A DNA stretch of 64,000 bases. Origin: Virgibacillus sp. NKC19-3 (GTDB taxonomy: Bacteria > Bacillota > Bacilli > Bacillales > Amphibacillaceae). Within the stretch, counting starts at the first letter, position 1. Each line of letters starts with the position of its first letter. Below the pieces are notes generated by a model. It saw only the letters and a program-made list of their open reading frames with translations, searched no databases and had not been told where the DNA came from. The position numbers and the translations under genes are program-made. Location: contig NZ_JAGYHC010000001.1 in assembly GCF_019837165.1 (NCBI RefSeq), positions 2,790,001 through 2,854,000 of the forward strand. Reading direction: 5' to 3'. Of this stretch, positions 27,915 through 37,223 are shown piece after piece.

Positions 27915-29081
27915 TTATATCATGGAAAGGATTTGGGAAACAAAAAGACCTATATAGGTGCCAAGGAATGACCCCAGTAGTGCCATGATAACACCAACGG
28001 GAATAAGGGCACGATTATAGTAACCGGCAAGCATTGGCGCAGATGCCATGCCGCCAATATTAGCAAGACTTGCAATTCCTAATGTAAACAAATCAAGCTT
28101 GAAAACTTTGCCTAATAATACCATTACTACTAAATGAATAAATAAAATTAGAAATCCGCTGATAATATAGATTGGTGCTTGGAATAATTGGCTGAAATCT
28201 GCATTGGATGCAATCAATGCAATGATGATATACAACATTACATTAGCAATATCCATGGATCCAGCCATTTTGGAAAATCGAGTCGTTGCTAATACAAGCC
28301 CAATGACAGCAGCAATCGTAATGGTCCAGGTAGTAGCATTAATCACGGTACCTATTTCTGGTAAAGCCTCTCCAATTCTAGCACCAATTGCTGAAACTAG
28401 TAGCCCAAATGCAAGCATAACCATCATTTCTTTAAAACCAACGGAGTTGTTCGTATTATCTTCTTCCAGTTCGACTTGCACCTGATCAAGATGGTCCGTC
28501 CTTGCACCTGTCCACTTATTAATCTTTGATGCAAATGGGACAAGCCAGAATAAAAACATCACCCAAACAGAGTAATTGACCGTATCCATAATCAAAGCAT
28601 ATCCAAATATATTTTCAGGGACATCCAGTATACCCTGGATGGCGACCATATTTGCAGAACCGCCAGTCCAGCTCCCGGACAACGCACCAAAAGCCTGCCA
28701 TGTATCCGGAGCATACCAATTGCTGAAAATAGTGTAAACAGCGGTAAAACCCACCACAATACTAATGGCAGCCGTTGCATATCCAAGGAGCATCTTTCCC
28801 CCCAATTTACGGAGTTTACGCAGGTCACAATTGATCAGCATAAGAACAATCATAGCAGGAAGCAGGATATCCCTAAGATTCGAATTGGCCTCACTCATCA
28901 CCTCCGTATCCCCAAACACGCCAAATGTCCGAAGTAGCGCGGCAGTAAGATATAGTAGGACAATACCTGGAACATACTTAAAAAATTTACTCGATGTTGA
29001 CTTTTCTATCCAAACGATCACTGCTGCTAATGCAATTAGTACACTGATGTATAAAAACGTATCCTGTATCACTTGCAGCAT
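27915..29081 (-). CDS. DUF819 family membrane protein (YjcL-like)
   Basis: A polytopic protein of about 388 aa with ten or so membrane segments and conserved GSWTGGSANMVAIQ and SLANIGGMASAPMLAGYY motifs, which repeat in two inverted halves like secondary transporters. The family has no proven substrate. The neighbouring dipeptide epimerase gene suggests peptide or amino acid uptake. Start choice is uncertain. The AGAGGAGG site is only one base from the ATG at 29081, so GTG at 29072, ten bases away, is also possible; a longer frame to 29117 would begin inside a perfect palindrome. Confidence 0.8.
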   Translation of the reverse strand: MLQVIQDTFLYISVLIALAAVIVWIEKSTSSKFFKYVPGIVLLYLTAALLRTFGVFGDTEVMSEANSNLRDILLPAMIVLMLINCDLRKLRKLGGKMLLGYATAAISIVVGFTAVYTIFSNWYAPDTWQAFGALSGSWTGGSANMVAIQGILDVPENIFGYALIMDTVNYSVWVMFLFWLVPFASKINKWTGARTDHLDQVQVELEEDNTNNSVGFKEMMVMLAFGLLVSAIGARIGEALPEIGTVINATTWTITIAAVIGLVLATTRFSKMAGSMDIANVMLYIIIALIASNADFSQLFQAPIYIISGFLILFIHLVVMVLLGKVFKLDLFTLGIASLANIGGMASAPMLAGYYNRALIPVGVIMALLGSFLGTYIGLFVSQILSMI

Positions 29082-29098
29082 TCCTCCTCTTTCATGAA

Positions 29099-29146
29099 GA
29101 AACCCAGTATATAACAAATGTGTACATTTGTTATATACTGGGTTTC
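29099..29146. repeat. 22-bp perfect inverted repeat between DUF3870 and DUF819 genes
   Basis: Two arms of 22 bases (29099-29120 and 29125-29146) are perfectly complementary with a four-base loop. The run that follows on the minus strand is only TTTCTTC. The site begins five bases after the DUF3870 stop codon and ends about six bases before the ribosome-binding site of the DUF819 gene. It could be an attenuator, an RNA processing site or an operator. Confidence 0.85.
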
Positions 29147-29151
29147 ACTTG

Positions 29152-29499
29152 TTAATGTAGTGAAGCAGTATCCGAAATGATTTGTTTATATTTCTTCAAT
29201 GCATCTTTATACGCCACGATTATTCCTTTTTGGGATGAGCCGAAATATCGGGATTCTATCTTGTTAACAATCGTGGTAGTATCTGTCATGTTTTCTTTTA
29301 TAAACAAAGACCTGAGAAAACGAACGGTTAATTCAATCGTAGCCGAACAATCAAAATCTACAATTTCATGTGTTTCTTTATTAATGACCAATCCAATAAA
29401 AAAGCCATTATATTGCTTTGTAATAGGATTATTGGAGGGAGCTTTAGCATCTCCAATAATGTAAATCATGTGGTCCCCATACATATCATTTAACCCCAC
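29152..29499 (-). CDS. DUF3870 domain protein
   Basis: A 115-aa cytosolic protein without signal or membrane segments, matching the DUF3870 family. Conserved features are the start of the domain IYIIGDAKAPSNNPIT, the acidic VDFDCSATIELTVRFL and the C-terminal SRYFGSSQKGIIVAYKDALKKY. The family has no known function but tends to be found beside transporter and peptide or amino-acid catabolism genes. Here it leads the DUF3870-DUF819-epimerase run, with a long stem-loop after it. The first codon could be 18 bases further in (MYGDHM). A regulatory or small-molecule-binding role is possible but unproven. Confidence 0.8.
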   Translation of the reverse strand: MGLNDMYGDHMIYIIGDAKAPSNNPITKQYNGFFIGLVINKETHEIVDFDCSATIELTVRFLRSLFIKENMTDTTTIVNKIESRYFGSSQKGIIVAYKDALKKYKQIISDTASLH

Positions 29500-29775
29500 C
29501 TACTATGTATGCGATTTCAACTATTTTAATAGTTTAACCTAATATGGAATAGTTGTCAAGGGAGATGTCCTTTCCGAGGCTTCGATTCCGATCACCTCCT
29601 CGTTTATTTGCTGCAATTATAGAATGAACAGCCATCTTCCCGAACACGTATAAGAACAGTAAAGAGGGCATTAATCCGGTCTGTAAATTTCCTCCAAAAC
29701 AAGAGCTTGGTTGGTTTATTTTAATCTATATCAGCTATGCTATAATGTAATTAAGAAGGCAAAAGGAAGAAACTA

Positions 29776-29955
29776 GTGCTTAAAAGACTTGAGGCGTCAC
29801 TTCAATTCGGTTTAACATCCTATAAGATTCAACCATTAACAGGCATCAATCGTTGGATAGTTACAAGGCTAAAGAATGGCGATAGAGAAGTTAAAAACCT
29901 TTCTTTAGCATGCGTTAAAATTATAGTCTATATAAACAGGATTTACAATATTTAA
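29776..29955 (+). CDS. Small HTH-like protein (hypothetical)
   Basis: A 59-codon frame starting at GTG, with AAGGAAG about eight bases upstream and an extended -10 promoter (TGCTATAAT, 29738-29746) further upstream. The protein contains LTSYKIQPLTGINRWIVTRLKNGDREV, which looks like the two recognition helices of a Cro/XRE-type domain, followed by a basic tail. It is not long enough for a complete XRE domain with a partner, so it may be a short phage-like regulator or the remnant of one. A lysine-rich ORF follows 45 bases downstream. Neither resembles the surrounding housekeeping genes. Confidence 0.5.
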   Translation: MLKRLEASLQFGLTSYKIQPLTGINRWIVTRLKNGDREVKNLSLACVKIIVYINRIYNI

Positions 29956-30000
29956 GCGTAGCTATCGATGGTAGACACAAATTTAAAGCAGGTGATAAAA

Positions 30001-30201
30001 GTGAAGGTAAAAAAACCAAAGTCCCCTATTTCAAAAGCTAAATCTAGTGTGAAGAGGAAAGTAAAAAAATCCATTACACCTGGATACGGTAAAGGTGGAG
30101 TGACAGCTATAACTAATCCGAAGAAATACGTGAAGAAAAAAGCGCTAGGACAGCCGATTTTAAAAAAGAAGAAAAAAAGATTTTGTTCATTGTTTAAATA
30201 A
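30001..30201 (+). CDS. Lysine-rich small protein (hypothetical)
   Basis: A 66-aa, extremely basic protein in which more than a third of residues are Lys or Arg. It includes SVKRKVKKSITPGYGKGG, TNPKKYVKKKALG and a C-terminal KKKKKRFCSLFK. The start is set at GTG, four bases after AGGTGAT; an upstream in-frame ATG at 29968 has no such site. It has no signal peptide or membrane segment. Nucleic acid binding or association with acidic lipids is possible from charge alone. I do not recognise the family. It lies between an HTH-like ORF and tRNA-Arg, so it may belong to a small accessory insertion. Confidence 0.5.
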   Translation: MKVKKPKSPISKAKSSVKRKVKKSITPGYGKGGVTAITNPKKYVKKKALGQPILKKKKKRFCSLFK

Positions 30202-30280
30202 AATACTAATATCTTTAATTAAGAAAGAAAGAAACTTGACGTTTGCGATTTATTTGCAATCCGCTACTTTTATACACAAA

Positions 30281-30313
30281 TGACAAGGGAATAAAAGTAC
30301 TAACCCCTTGCCA
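30281..30313 (-). terminator. Terminator of tRNA-Arg
   Basis: On the minus strand TGGCAAGGGG and CCCTTGTCA pair around a loop of about 14 bases, starting 20 bases beyond the tRNA 3' end. The T run is weak. Confidence 0.5.
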
Positions 30314-30332
30314 TTACTGATTTTATTCTTAG

Positions 30333-30406
30333 TGCGCCCAGAGGGATTCGAACCCCCGACTCCTGGTACCGGAAACCAGTGCTCTATCCAGCTGAGCTAT
30401 GGGCGC
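30333..30406 (-). tRNA. tRNA-Arg (anticodon CCG)
   Basis: On the minus strand GCGCCCA pairs with TGGGCGC as the acceptor stem. The D arm is AGCTCAGCTGGATAGAGC, and the anticodon stem CTGGT/ACCAG holds the loop TTCCGGT with anticodon CCG. The T arm GGGGGTTCGAATCCCTC is canonical. Length is 74 bases with a discriminator A; CCA is not encoded. It reads the rare CGG arginine codon. Confidence 0.95.
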
Positions 30407-30433
30407 ATGTGATTTAAATTTGTCACAAAAAAT

Positions 30434-30462
30434 ATTATAACCTTTCTATCTAATTTATACAA
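30434..30462 (-). promoter_or_regulatory. Promoter of tRNA-Arg
   Basis: On the minus strand TTGTAT and a perfect TATAAT are exactly 17 bases apart, with the -10 box about 28 bases upstream of the tRNA 5' end. Confidence 0.7.
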
Positions 30463-30555
30463 GTCCTACGAAAATAGTCAGACAGGTTTATTTTTTTATC
30501 AGATGGGTATGCTGGAATGTAGTATTTTGGCAAATCAATTTGTTGAACGTTTTTG

Positions 30556-30585
30556 TTTGACCTTTATTGACCATTTAGGTATGAT
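30556..30585 (+). promoter_or_regulatory. clpP promoter overlapped by CtsR operator
   Basis: A -35 box TTGACC (30557-30562) and -10 box TATGAT (30580-30585) are 17 bases apart. TTTGACC-TTT-ATTGACC (30556-30572) is the reverse complement of the CtsR heptad repeat GGTCAAA-N3-GGTCAAA with one mismatch. It covers the -35 box, so class III heat-shock repression is expected. Confidence 0.8.
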
Positions 30586-30622
30586 GAATATAGACGTTAT
30601 GAATAAGGGAGGATTTTTAAAA

Positions 30623-31219
30623 ATGAATTTAATACCTACAGTAATTGAACAAACAAATCGTGGAGAGCGTGCCTACGATATTTACTCACGCTTATTAAAG
30701 GATCGTATTATTATGCTTGGTAGTGGAATCGATGATAATGTAGCCAACACCATTGTAGCACAACTATTATTCTTGGAAGCAGAAGATCCGGATAAAGACA
30801 TCTCACTTTACATTAACTCACCGGGTGGCTCCATTACAGCTGGTATGGCCATATTTGATACAATGCAATTCATTAAACCTGATGTATCAACTATCTGTAC
30901 TGGAATGGCAGCATCAATGGGTGCCTTCCTGTTGGCAGCTGGTGAAAAAGGAAAACGATATGCTCTTCCAAATAGTGAAGTGATGATTCACCAACCACTA
31001 GGTGGTACACAAGGTCAAGCAACGGATATCGAAATCCATGCAAAACGCATTATTGAAATGAAACGAAAAATGAACGTGATTCTTTCTGAACGTACCGGAC
31101 AACCAATAGAAGTTGTTGAACGTGATACAGAACGCGATAACTTTATGACTGCTGAAAAATCCGTAGACTATGGATTGATTGACAAAATTCTAGAACGTAA
31201 TCCAAACGCAGATAAATAA
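30623..31219 (+). CDS. clpP: ATP-dependent Clp protease proteolytic subunit
   Basis: The barrel-forming serine peptidase that works with ClpX, ClpC or ClpE in protein quality control and regulated proteolysis. It is 198 aa from the ATG at 30623, which follows AAGGGAGG; the frame runs 120 bases further upstream but crosses the promoter. The catalytic triad is in place: Ser98 ([11 protein letters not shown]), His123 (MIHQPLGG) and Asp172 (TERDNFM). The N-terminal [23 protein letters not shown] is conserved. It is transcribed alone, ending in a stem-loop shared with the convergent crh gene. A CtsR site overlaps its promoter. Confidence 0.97.
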   Translation: MNLIPTVIEQTNRGERAYDIYSRLLKDRIIMLGSGIDDNVANTIVAQLLFLEAEDPDKDISLYINSPGGSITAGMAIFDTMQFIKPDVSTICTGMAASMGAFLLAAGEKGKRYALPNSEVMIHQPLGGTQGQATDIEIHAKRIIEMKRKMNVILSERTGQPIEVVERDTERDNFMTAEKSVDYGLIDKILERNPNADK

Positions 31220-31226
31220 CATTTTA

Positions 31227-31252
31227 GGGTGCCTCAAATGAGACACCCTTTT
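31227..31252. terminator. Bidirectional terminator between clpP and crh
   Basis: GGGTGCCTC and GAGACACCC pair (one mismatch) around AAAT, followed by TTTT on the plus strand; it sits eight bases after the clpP stop codon. On the minus strand the run is TAAAAT, so it serves clpP better than crh. Confidence 0.7.
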
Positions 31253-31253
31253 A

Positions 31254-31511
31254 TTATGTTTCCGAAACAAAACGTACTAAGTGATCTAGTGCAATTTCTT
31301 CATCATCACCATCTGCAATAATCATAATGTCCTCTCCACGGGTTATGGCCAAGCTCATTAGACCCATAATGCTTTTCGCATTGACTCTTTTACCTTCTTT
31401 TTCAAGAAACAAATGTGCACCATATCTGTTTGCCTCCTGCACAAATAGTGCAGCTGGTCTTGCTTGCAGACCTGATTCCAATTCTACTGTAACCGTTCGA
31501 TCAACCAACAT
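31254..31511 (-). CDS. crh: Catabolite repression HPr-like protein Crh
   Basis: An 85-aa HPr homologue. The phosphoenolpyruvate-dependent His of HPr is replaced by Gln (GLQARPAALFVQEANR, Gln16 here), the hallmark of Crh, whereas the HPrK target serine is kept (VNAKSIMGLMSL, Ser47). When phosphorylated at that serine it acts as co-repressor with CcpA. It also binds methylglyoxal synthase in B. subtilis. It closes the rapZ-yvcK-whiA-crh run, as in B. subtilis, and its kinase gene hprK is also in this window. The start ATG follows GAGGGGGATGA. Confidence 0.95.
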   Translation of the reverse strand: MLVDRTVTVELESGLQARPAALFVQEANRYGAHLFLEKEGKRVNAKSIMGLMSLAITRGEDIMIIADGDDEEIALDHLVRFVSET

Positions 31512-31624
31512 TCATCCCCCTCTACGTAAACGCTATCATTTTTATTCAATGATAACCGACAGCAACATATATAGCTACTGTCGATTTCGTATATTCTATT
31601 TCGATTATACCATAAATCCAATTT

Positions 31625-32578
31625 CTATTTTTGCTGTAATACTTCCCTATTTTTAAGTTTTTCGGCAAATTCATCAATTTTTTTCAAGCGATGGTTAATA
31701 CCGGATTTGGAGATTTTCCCACTCGTTACTAATTCTCCTAATTCTTTTAACGAAACCTCCTGATGCTGGACGCGTAAAATGGCAATCTCTTGAAGCTTTT
31801 CCGGTAATTGATCGATTCCTACGGTATTCTCAATGAATTTAATGTTTTCAATTTGTCGGAATGCTGCACCAATCGTTTTATTTAAATTAGCTGTTTCACA
31901 ATTCACAAGGCGGTTTACTGAGTTGCGCATATCACGGACGATACGAACGTCTTCAAATTTAAACAACGCATTATGGGCACCAATTAAACTAAGGAACTCC
32001 GTCATTTTCTCCGCTTCCTTAATATATACAATGTAACCATTCTTGCGTTGCAACGTCCGTGCTCGAAGGTTAAATTCATTTAACAAATCACATAATGAAT
32101 CATTATGTTCCTGATGAAAATTAAAGATCTCTAGATGATAAGATGACGTTTCAGGATTATTAATCGAACCACCTGCTAAAAATGCACCGCGTAAGTAGGC
32201 TTTTCTGGAGTCGGTCTTCTCTATATACTTCCTTGAAATAGAACGCACTAATGTATATGGTTCCTGCAGTATATCCAAGTCTGATAAAAGGGTACGAACT
32301 TCTTCCTTTAAGCGGACGATATAGACATTATTTTTCTTCAGTTTCATTTTTTTGCGGACTAATAATTCGACTGGAAATCCGTAGAGCGACTTCATTAATG
32401 TATATATTCTGCGGGCAATAGCTGCATTTTCTGTTTGTATATCAAGCACATATTCATCTCTTGATACAGAAACAGCTCCATTCATACGAATCAATGCTGC
32501 CAGTTCTGATTCTACACATTGCAGGTCTTCTACCTCGATCCCTGTTAATTCTTTCTTTATTTCTGAAGCAAAAGACAA
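31625..32578 (-). CDS. whiA: Sporulation/division regulator WhiA
   Basis: A 317-aa DNA-binding protein related to LAGLIDADG homing endonucleases. An N-terminal duplicated domain (about residues 1-200, with [16 protein letters not shown] as its core) is followed by a C-terminal HTH (about 225-310, including [19 protein letters not shown]). In B. subtilis it affects cell division and chromosome segregation rather than acting as a classic repressor. It lies 19 bases behind yvcK in the conserved rapZ-yvcK-whiA operon. The active-site residues of the endonuclease relatives are not retained in the family. Confidence 0.95.
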   Translation of the reverse strand: MSFASEIKKELTGIEVEDLQCVESELAALIRMNGAVSVSRDEYVLDIQTENAAIARRIYTLMKSLYGFPVELLVRKKMKLKKNNVYIVRLKEEVRTLLSDLDILQEPYTLVRSISRKYIEKTDSRKAYLRGAFLAGGSINNPETSSYHLEIFNFHQEHNDSLCDLLNEFNLRARTLQRKNGYIVYIKEAEKMTEFLSLIGAHNALFKFEDVRIVRDMRNSVNRLVNCETANLNKTIGAAFRQIENIKFIENTVGIDQLPEKLQEIAILRVQHQEVSLKELGELVTSGKISKSGINHRLKKIDEFAEKLKNREVLQQK

Positions 32579-32597
32579 TATGAACCCTCCTTTCTAA

Positions 32598-33563
32598 TCA
32601 TTGAGACGTCTCAATGATTGAATACAGTAATTTCGCCACTTTGATTGTGTCATGCCTTAGTGCCGCCTTTTCATAGTCAATAATATCTCCTTCAATAATC
32701 TCAAGCCCCATCTCGAGCAGGCGATCCGTATCATAAACAACCGGTTCTGCTTTTTCTTCGGCATAAATCGCACGAACTGTTTGTGCAATCGGCTCATTAT
32801 GTACAACAATCGCATCCACACATCCATCTCCCACATGTTTAGTGATCGCTTGGACATGCTCAGAAGCGGTATATCCTGTTGTTTCACCGTCCTGGGTCAT
32901 TACATTACACACATAGACTACGCTTCCGGCGGTATTTCTTATCGCTTCATCAACTTTGGGTGTGATCATTGCAGGTAAAATACTTGTATACAAACTGCCG
33001 GGAGCAATGACAACTAAATCTGCATTTTCAATTGCCCGAATGGCATTTGGTAGTGGCTCAACAGGTTGTGGACTTAAGAATACCTTTTCTATTTGCTTAT
33101 TGGAAAGAGGGATATTGGATTCTCCTGATACAATGGATCCATCTGTCATTTTCGCATGCAAAGCCATATTATCATTAGAGATGGGATATATTTTTCCTTT
33201 TACATTTAAAACACGGGAAATTTCTTTGATCCCCATATTAAAATTACCGGTAACGGATGTCATGGCTGCAAGTAACAGGTTGCCCATGGAGTGTCCCGAT
33301 AGTCCGTTTCCGACCGCAAAGCGATGCTGAAAAAGCTCCAGCAGCATAGGTTCAGCTTCAGATTGAGCTGCGATTACATTGCGTATATCGCCTGGTGCCG
33401 GGATTTCCATTTCATCCCGTAATCTCCCTGTGCTTCCGCCATCATCAGCCACGGTAACAAGTGATGTTAAGTGAATCGGCAAGTCTTTTAATCCACGTAA
33501 TAGAACTGGCATACCAGTACCACCGCCTATAACAACGACGCGTGGTTGCTTCGTTTGAGTCAT
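32598..33563 (-). CDS. yvcK: Gluconeogenesis factor YvcK (GlmR)
   Basis: A 321-aa CofD-like protein that binds UDP-sugars (UDP-GlcNAc in B. subtilis). It is needed for growth on gluconeogenic carbon sources and for normal peptidoglycan precursor supply. The N-terminal nucleotide-binding motif is VVVIGGGTGMPVLLRGLK. TVADDGGSTGRLRDE and SGHSMGNLLLAAM are conserved, as is APGSLYTSILPAM. It overlaps nothing and sits two bases after rapZ. Its position between rapZ and whiA is the standard Firmicute order, and it links carbon supply with wall synthesis beside hprK/crh. Confidence 0.95.
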   Translation of the reverse strand: MTQTKQPRVVVIGGGTGMPVLLRGLKDLPIHLTSLVTVADDGGSTGRLRDEMEIPAPGDIRNVIAAQSEAEPMLLELFQHRFAVGNGLSGHSMGNLLLAAMTSVTGNFNMGIKEISRVLNVKGKIYPISNDNMALHAKMTDGSIVSGESNIPLSNKQIEKVFLSPQPVEPLPNAIRAIENADLVVIAPGSLYTSILPAMITPKVDEAIRNTAGSVVYVCNVMTQDGETTGYTASEHVQAITKHVGDGCVDAIVVHNEPIAQTVRAIYAEEKAEPVVYDTDRLLEMGLEIIEGDIIDYEKAALRHDTIKVAKLLYSIIETSQ

Positions 33564-33565
33564 AA

Positions 33566-34450
33566 TTAATTACCCTTTCTGTTATCAATATCACGATGAC
33601 TGACGTGTGTTATATAAGTAAGCGATAGTTCTTTCGCAAAATATTCAGCGAGTGTTACAGAACGATGCTGTCCTCCCGTGCACCCTATTGCAATAACAAG
33701 CTGTGATTTTCCCTCTTTTCTATATTGCGGAAGCATGAACTGCAATAAATCGAGTACTTTTTCATTAAATTTTATTGTATCCGGCCATTTAAAGACATAG
33801 GAAGAAACTTCTTTATTCAATCCTGTCAATGGCTGCAAATGAGATACATAGTGCGGATTTGGCAAAAACCTGACATCAAATACTAAATCTGCATCAATCG
33901 GCAGACCGTACTTAAATCCGAATGAAACCATGTGAACAGAGAATATTTCCTGATTATCTTCAGTATATTTATTTATAATTTTTTCCCGTAATTCTTTCGG
34001 TTCTACATTCGTTGTATCAATAACTCGTTGCGCCCTTCCCCGTAATTCATCCAAAATTTCGCGTTCCTGCTGTATGCCATTTAATGGGAGCCCCTCAACA
34101 GCTAGCGGATGGGAACGTCTTGTTTCTTTATATCTGCTTACAAGCGATTCATCCGTTGCGTCAAGGAAAAGAATATGCTCTTGCAACCAATTTTCTTTCC
34201 CTAATAAATCCAAAGCTTCAACCAAGGAATCAAAAAACTCACGACCACGTAAGTCCATGACTAACGCTACTTTTCGAATATTATTTGTCGAATCTTTCAT
34301 CAATTCAAGAAATTTCGGCAGCAATGTAGGCGGCAAGTTATCTACGCAATAATAGCCCAAATCTTCAAAGCTTTGAACGGCAACCGTCTTTCCAGCCCCT
34401 GACATTCCTGTAATAATGACTAGCTTTGTTTCCTGTTCTTCGTTGTTCAT
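33566..34450 (-). CDS. rapZ: RNase adapter / nucleotide-binding protein RapZ (YvcJ)
   Basis: A P-loop protein of about 294 aa that hydrolyses ATP and GTP. In E. coli it targets the GlmZ small RNA for RNase E, while the Bacillus YvcJ affects competence. Walker A is [10 protein letters not shown], Walker B-like [14 protein letters not shown] follows, and the C-terminal domain carries [18 protein letters not shown]. The ATG at 34450 lies seven bases after AAGGGGAG, better than the longer frame from 34474. The NUDIX gene yvcI that lies between trxB and yvcJ in B. subtilis is missing; a repeat fills the gap upstream. Confidence 0.93.
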   Translation of the reverse strand: MNNEEQETKLVIITGMSGAGKTVAVQSFEDLGYYCVDNLPPTLLPKFLELMKDSTNNIRKVALVMDLRGREFFDSLVEALDLLGKENWLQEHILFLDATDESLVSRYKETRRSHPLAVEGLPLNGIQQEREILDELRGRAQRVIDTTNVEPKELREKIINKYTEDNQEIFSVHMVSFGFKYGLPIDADLVFDVRFLPNPHYVSHLQPLTGLNKEVSSYVFKWPDTIKFNEKVLDLLQFMLPQYRKEGKSQLVIAIGCTGGQHRSVTLAEYFAKELSLTYITHVSHRDIDNRKGN

Positions 34451-34562
34451 TGAAAATCTCCCCTTTGAAACCATTAAATGGAAGGAACTAGAAACATGTA
34501 AAATTGGTGCTTGAATTAATAATTAGGCTGTTTCCAAGAGATTATTGCATTTGACATGTAAA

Positions 34563-34730
34563 ATATAAACTGTGTCGTGTGAGATCTCGACGCGCCAGCA
34601 ATCTTTTTCGCAAGGAGTGATATACCCTAGAAATCACTTGCAACACGACGAGCACGAGAGGACCCACCAGCCGCCTAAGGTCCGCGTAGTGTATTTCTGA
34701 AGCGATAGGTTACGTCTTATTTTATATCAA
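34563..34730. repeat. Family A repeat, degenerate copy A4
   Basis: The non-coding gap between rapZ and trxB carries a diverged family A element. ATATAAACTGTGTCG stands at the left and TACGTC...TTATATC at the right, with a core of GAGGACCCACCAGCCGCCTAAGG and GTGTATTTCTGAAGCG. The rest of the gap (34730-34960) is A+T-rich without a visible feature, apart from the trxB terminator further on. Confidence 0.6.
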
Positions 34731-34959
34731 CTGAGCAACAACTCACAAAAGCCACTAATTATATCTATTACTATGCTGTGAAGCACTCACTACATAACTT
34801 ATTATTATAATACTTCCATTATAATAGAAAACTTGTTATTTCGCCACGTTCTTGGTTCACTTGCGATGCAAAGGATATGCCAACGATAAATATAAAAGTA
34901 ACAAAATGCGACTTCTACGCTAAAGAATGACACGATTGGACAAGATATGGCGAATACGA

Positions 34960-34990
34960 AAAAAATAGCACAGGTGACAAGCACCTGTGC
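34960..34990 (-). terminator. Terminator of trxB
   Basis: GCACAGGTG and CACCTGTGC form a perfect 9-bp stem with a five-base loop. On the minus strand it is followed by TATTTTTTTTC, about 105 bases after the trxB stop. Confidence 0.75.
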
Positions 34991-35094
34991 AAAAAACTAA
35001 TTTATTTATTAAAAGGGGGTCAATTAGTTATTCTCTATTATACCCCAAATATATTGCATGCGTGTTACAACAGCGTTAAAATGTTATTTCATTA

Positions 35095-36093
<999 letters not shown>

Positions 36094-36134
36094 TTATTAA
36101 AATCCATGCGATTCGTCTATTTTTTTGCTTATAT

Positions 36135-37127
36135 TTATACCCAGGGATACACTTCATCCGATAGGCTTGGATGCTTTCTGCAGCCTTCTGTCCACAAAGC
36201 ATATGCTTCTTCTTGCTTCCCGATGCGATATGCGGCTATACTGTACCCTCGGTAATAGGAAATATGGCTATTTACCAAACTTTTTGTCAGTGAGCGAAAA
36301 CGGATATAAGCATCCTGATCATACCCTGTTCGTACTAACGTCACAGCTATTCGTAGTTTTTGCTGTTCATGAATAGGATATACATTTAATAATGTCTGAA
36401 TATGCTTTTCATATGCTTGTTTTCGATTTAATTCATACTGAAATAACGCTAAATTCGTATGGCTGTATAAAGAAGCAGGGTCTTCCTCCAATATGTCTAA
36501 TTCCATTTGGATTGCATCCTCTTTATGGCCAAAAAAGAATAGTGCCTGTGCATAGTCATGTTTTGCCGTTGGATGCCCCGGAAATAGTGTTATCATTTCT
36601 TCAATAAGCGGAAGTGCTTTTTCCCACTGTTTGTTTTCCATATGGTAAAAAACCGTCTCCTGATAGATAAGAAGTTCATCTTCTTCGTCTAAATCCCAGT
36701 TATCATCTTCCATATCTACTTCATCGATATCGATTAAATGAAGCAAGCTTTTGGCTTCCTCTGTAAAATCGCCTTCAGGCTCTTTATCAAGATATGTGTT
36801 CACATACTTTTTTGCATCATTTAAGAGGCCTAAATGGGCGTAATTATTCGCGATCAAATAATAGCAATCCGTATATTCTGTTGATTTTAAAAGATCGGTT
36901 AGTATCTGATTTGCTGTATGAAACGAACCAATTTCTGTATATATAATAGACATTTGACATTGATATAATGGTTCTCCGGGTCTTGCTTCCACCGCTTTTT
37001 TTAACCATTTCAATGCCATGTCAAATTTTCTCTTTTGAAAAGCTTCTACGCCTTTTGTGAAATAAAAATCACCTTCCGGAATAAAAGGGACAATATTGTC
37101 ACCAGCTTTATCCTTCACTTGCTGCAT
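36135..37127 (-). CDS. Tetratricopeptide repeat protein (YvcD-like)
   Basis: A soluble protein of about 330 aa made of TPR-like helix pairs. Clear repeats are at FYFTKGVEAFQKRKFDMALKW, YYLIANNYAHLGLLNDAKKY and AKHDYAQALFFFGHKEDAI. A central acidic stretch near residue 150 (DEDDNW-type, rich in Asp and Glu) separates two repeat blocks. Such proteins hold partners together; no partner is known. Its place directly upstream of trxB equals that of B. subtilis yvcD. The ATG at 37127 follows AAGGGGGGC; the longer frame from 37145 starts inside that site. Confidence 0.8.
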   Translation of the reverse strand: MQQVKDKAGDNIVPFIPEGDFYFTKGVEAFQKRKFDMALKWLKKAVEARPGEPLYQCQMSIIYTEIGSFHTANQILTDLLKSTEYTDCYYLIANNYAHLGLLNDAKKYVNTYLDKEPEGDFTEEAKSLLHLIDIDEVDMEDDNWDLDEEDELLIYQETVFYHMENKQWEKALPLIEEMITLFPGHPTAKHDYAQALFFFGHKEDAIQMELDILEEDPASLYSHTNLALFQYELNRKQAYEKHIQTLLNVYPIHEQQKLRIAVTLVRTGYDQDAYIRFRSLTKSLVNSHISYYRGYSIAAYRIGKQEEAYALWTEGCRKHPSLSDEVYPWV

Positions 37128-37223
37128 TCGTAAGCCCCCCTTCATTCATTGCACACCACGCAAGTATAACATAAGGAAAGGGGGATTTATACGATAATTC
37201 ATCAAAGATCAGTTATGAAATTC

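Noticed and set aside
29700-30406. A complete integrated element at tRNA-Arg
   Set aside because: No integrase and no second copy of the tRNA 3' end was seen near the small ORFs; only a weak possibility of a remnant remains.
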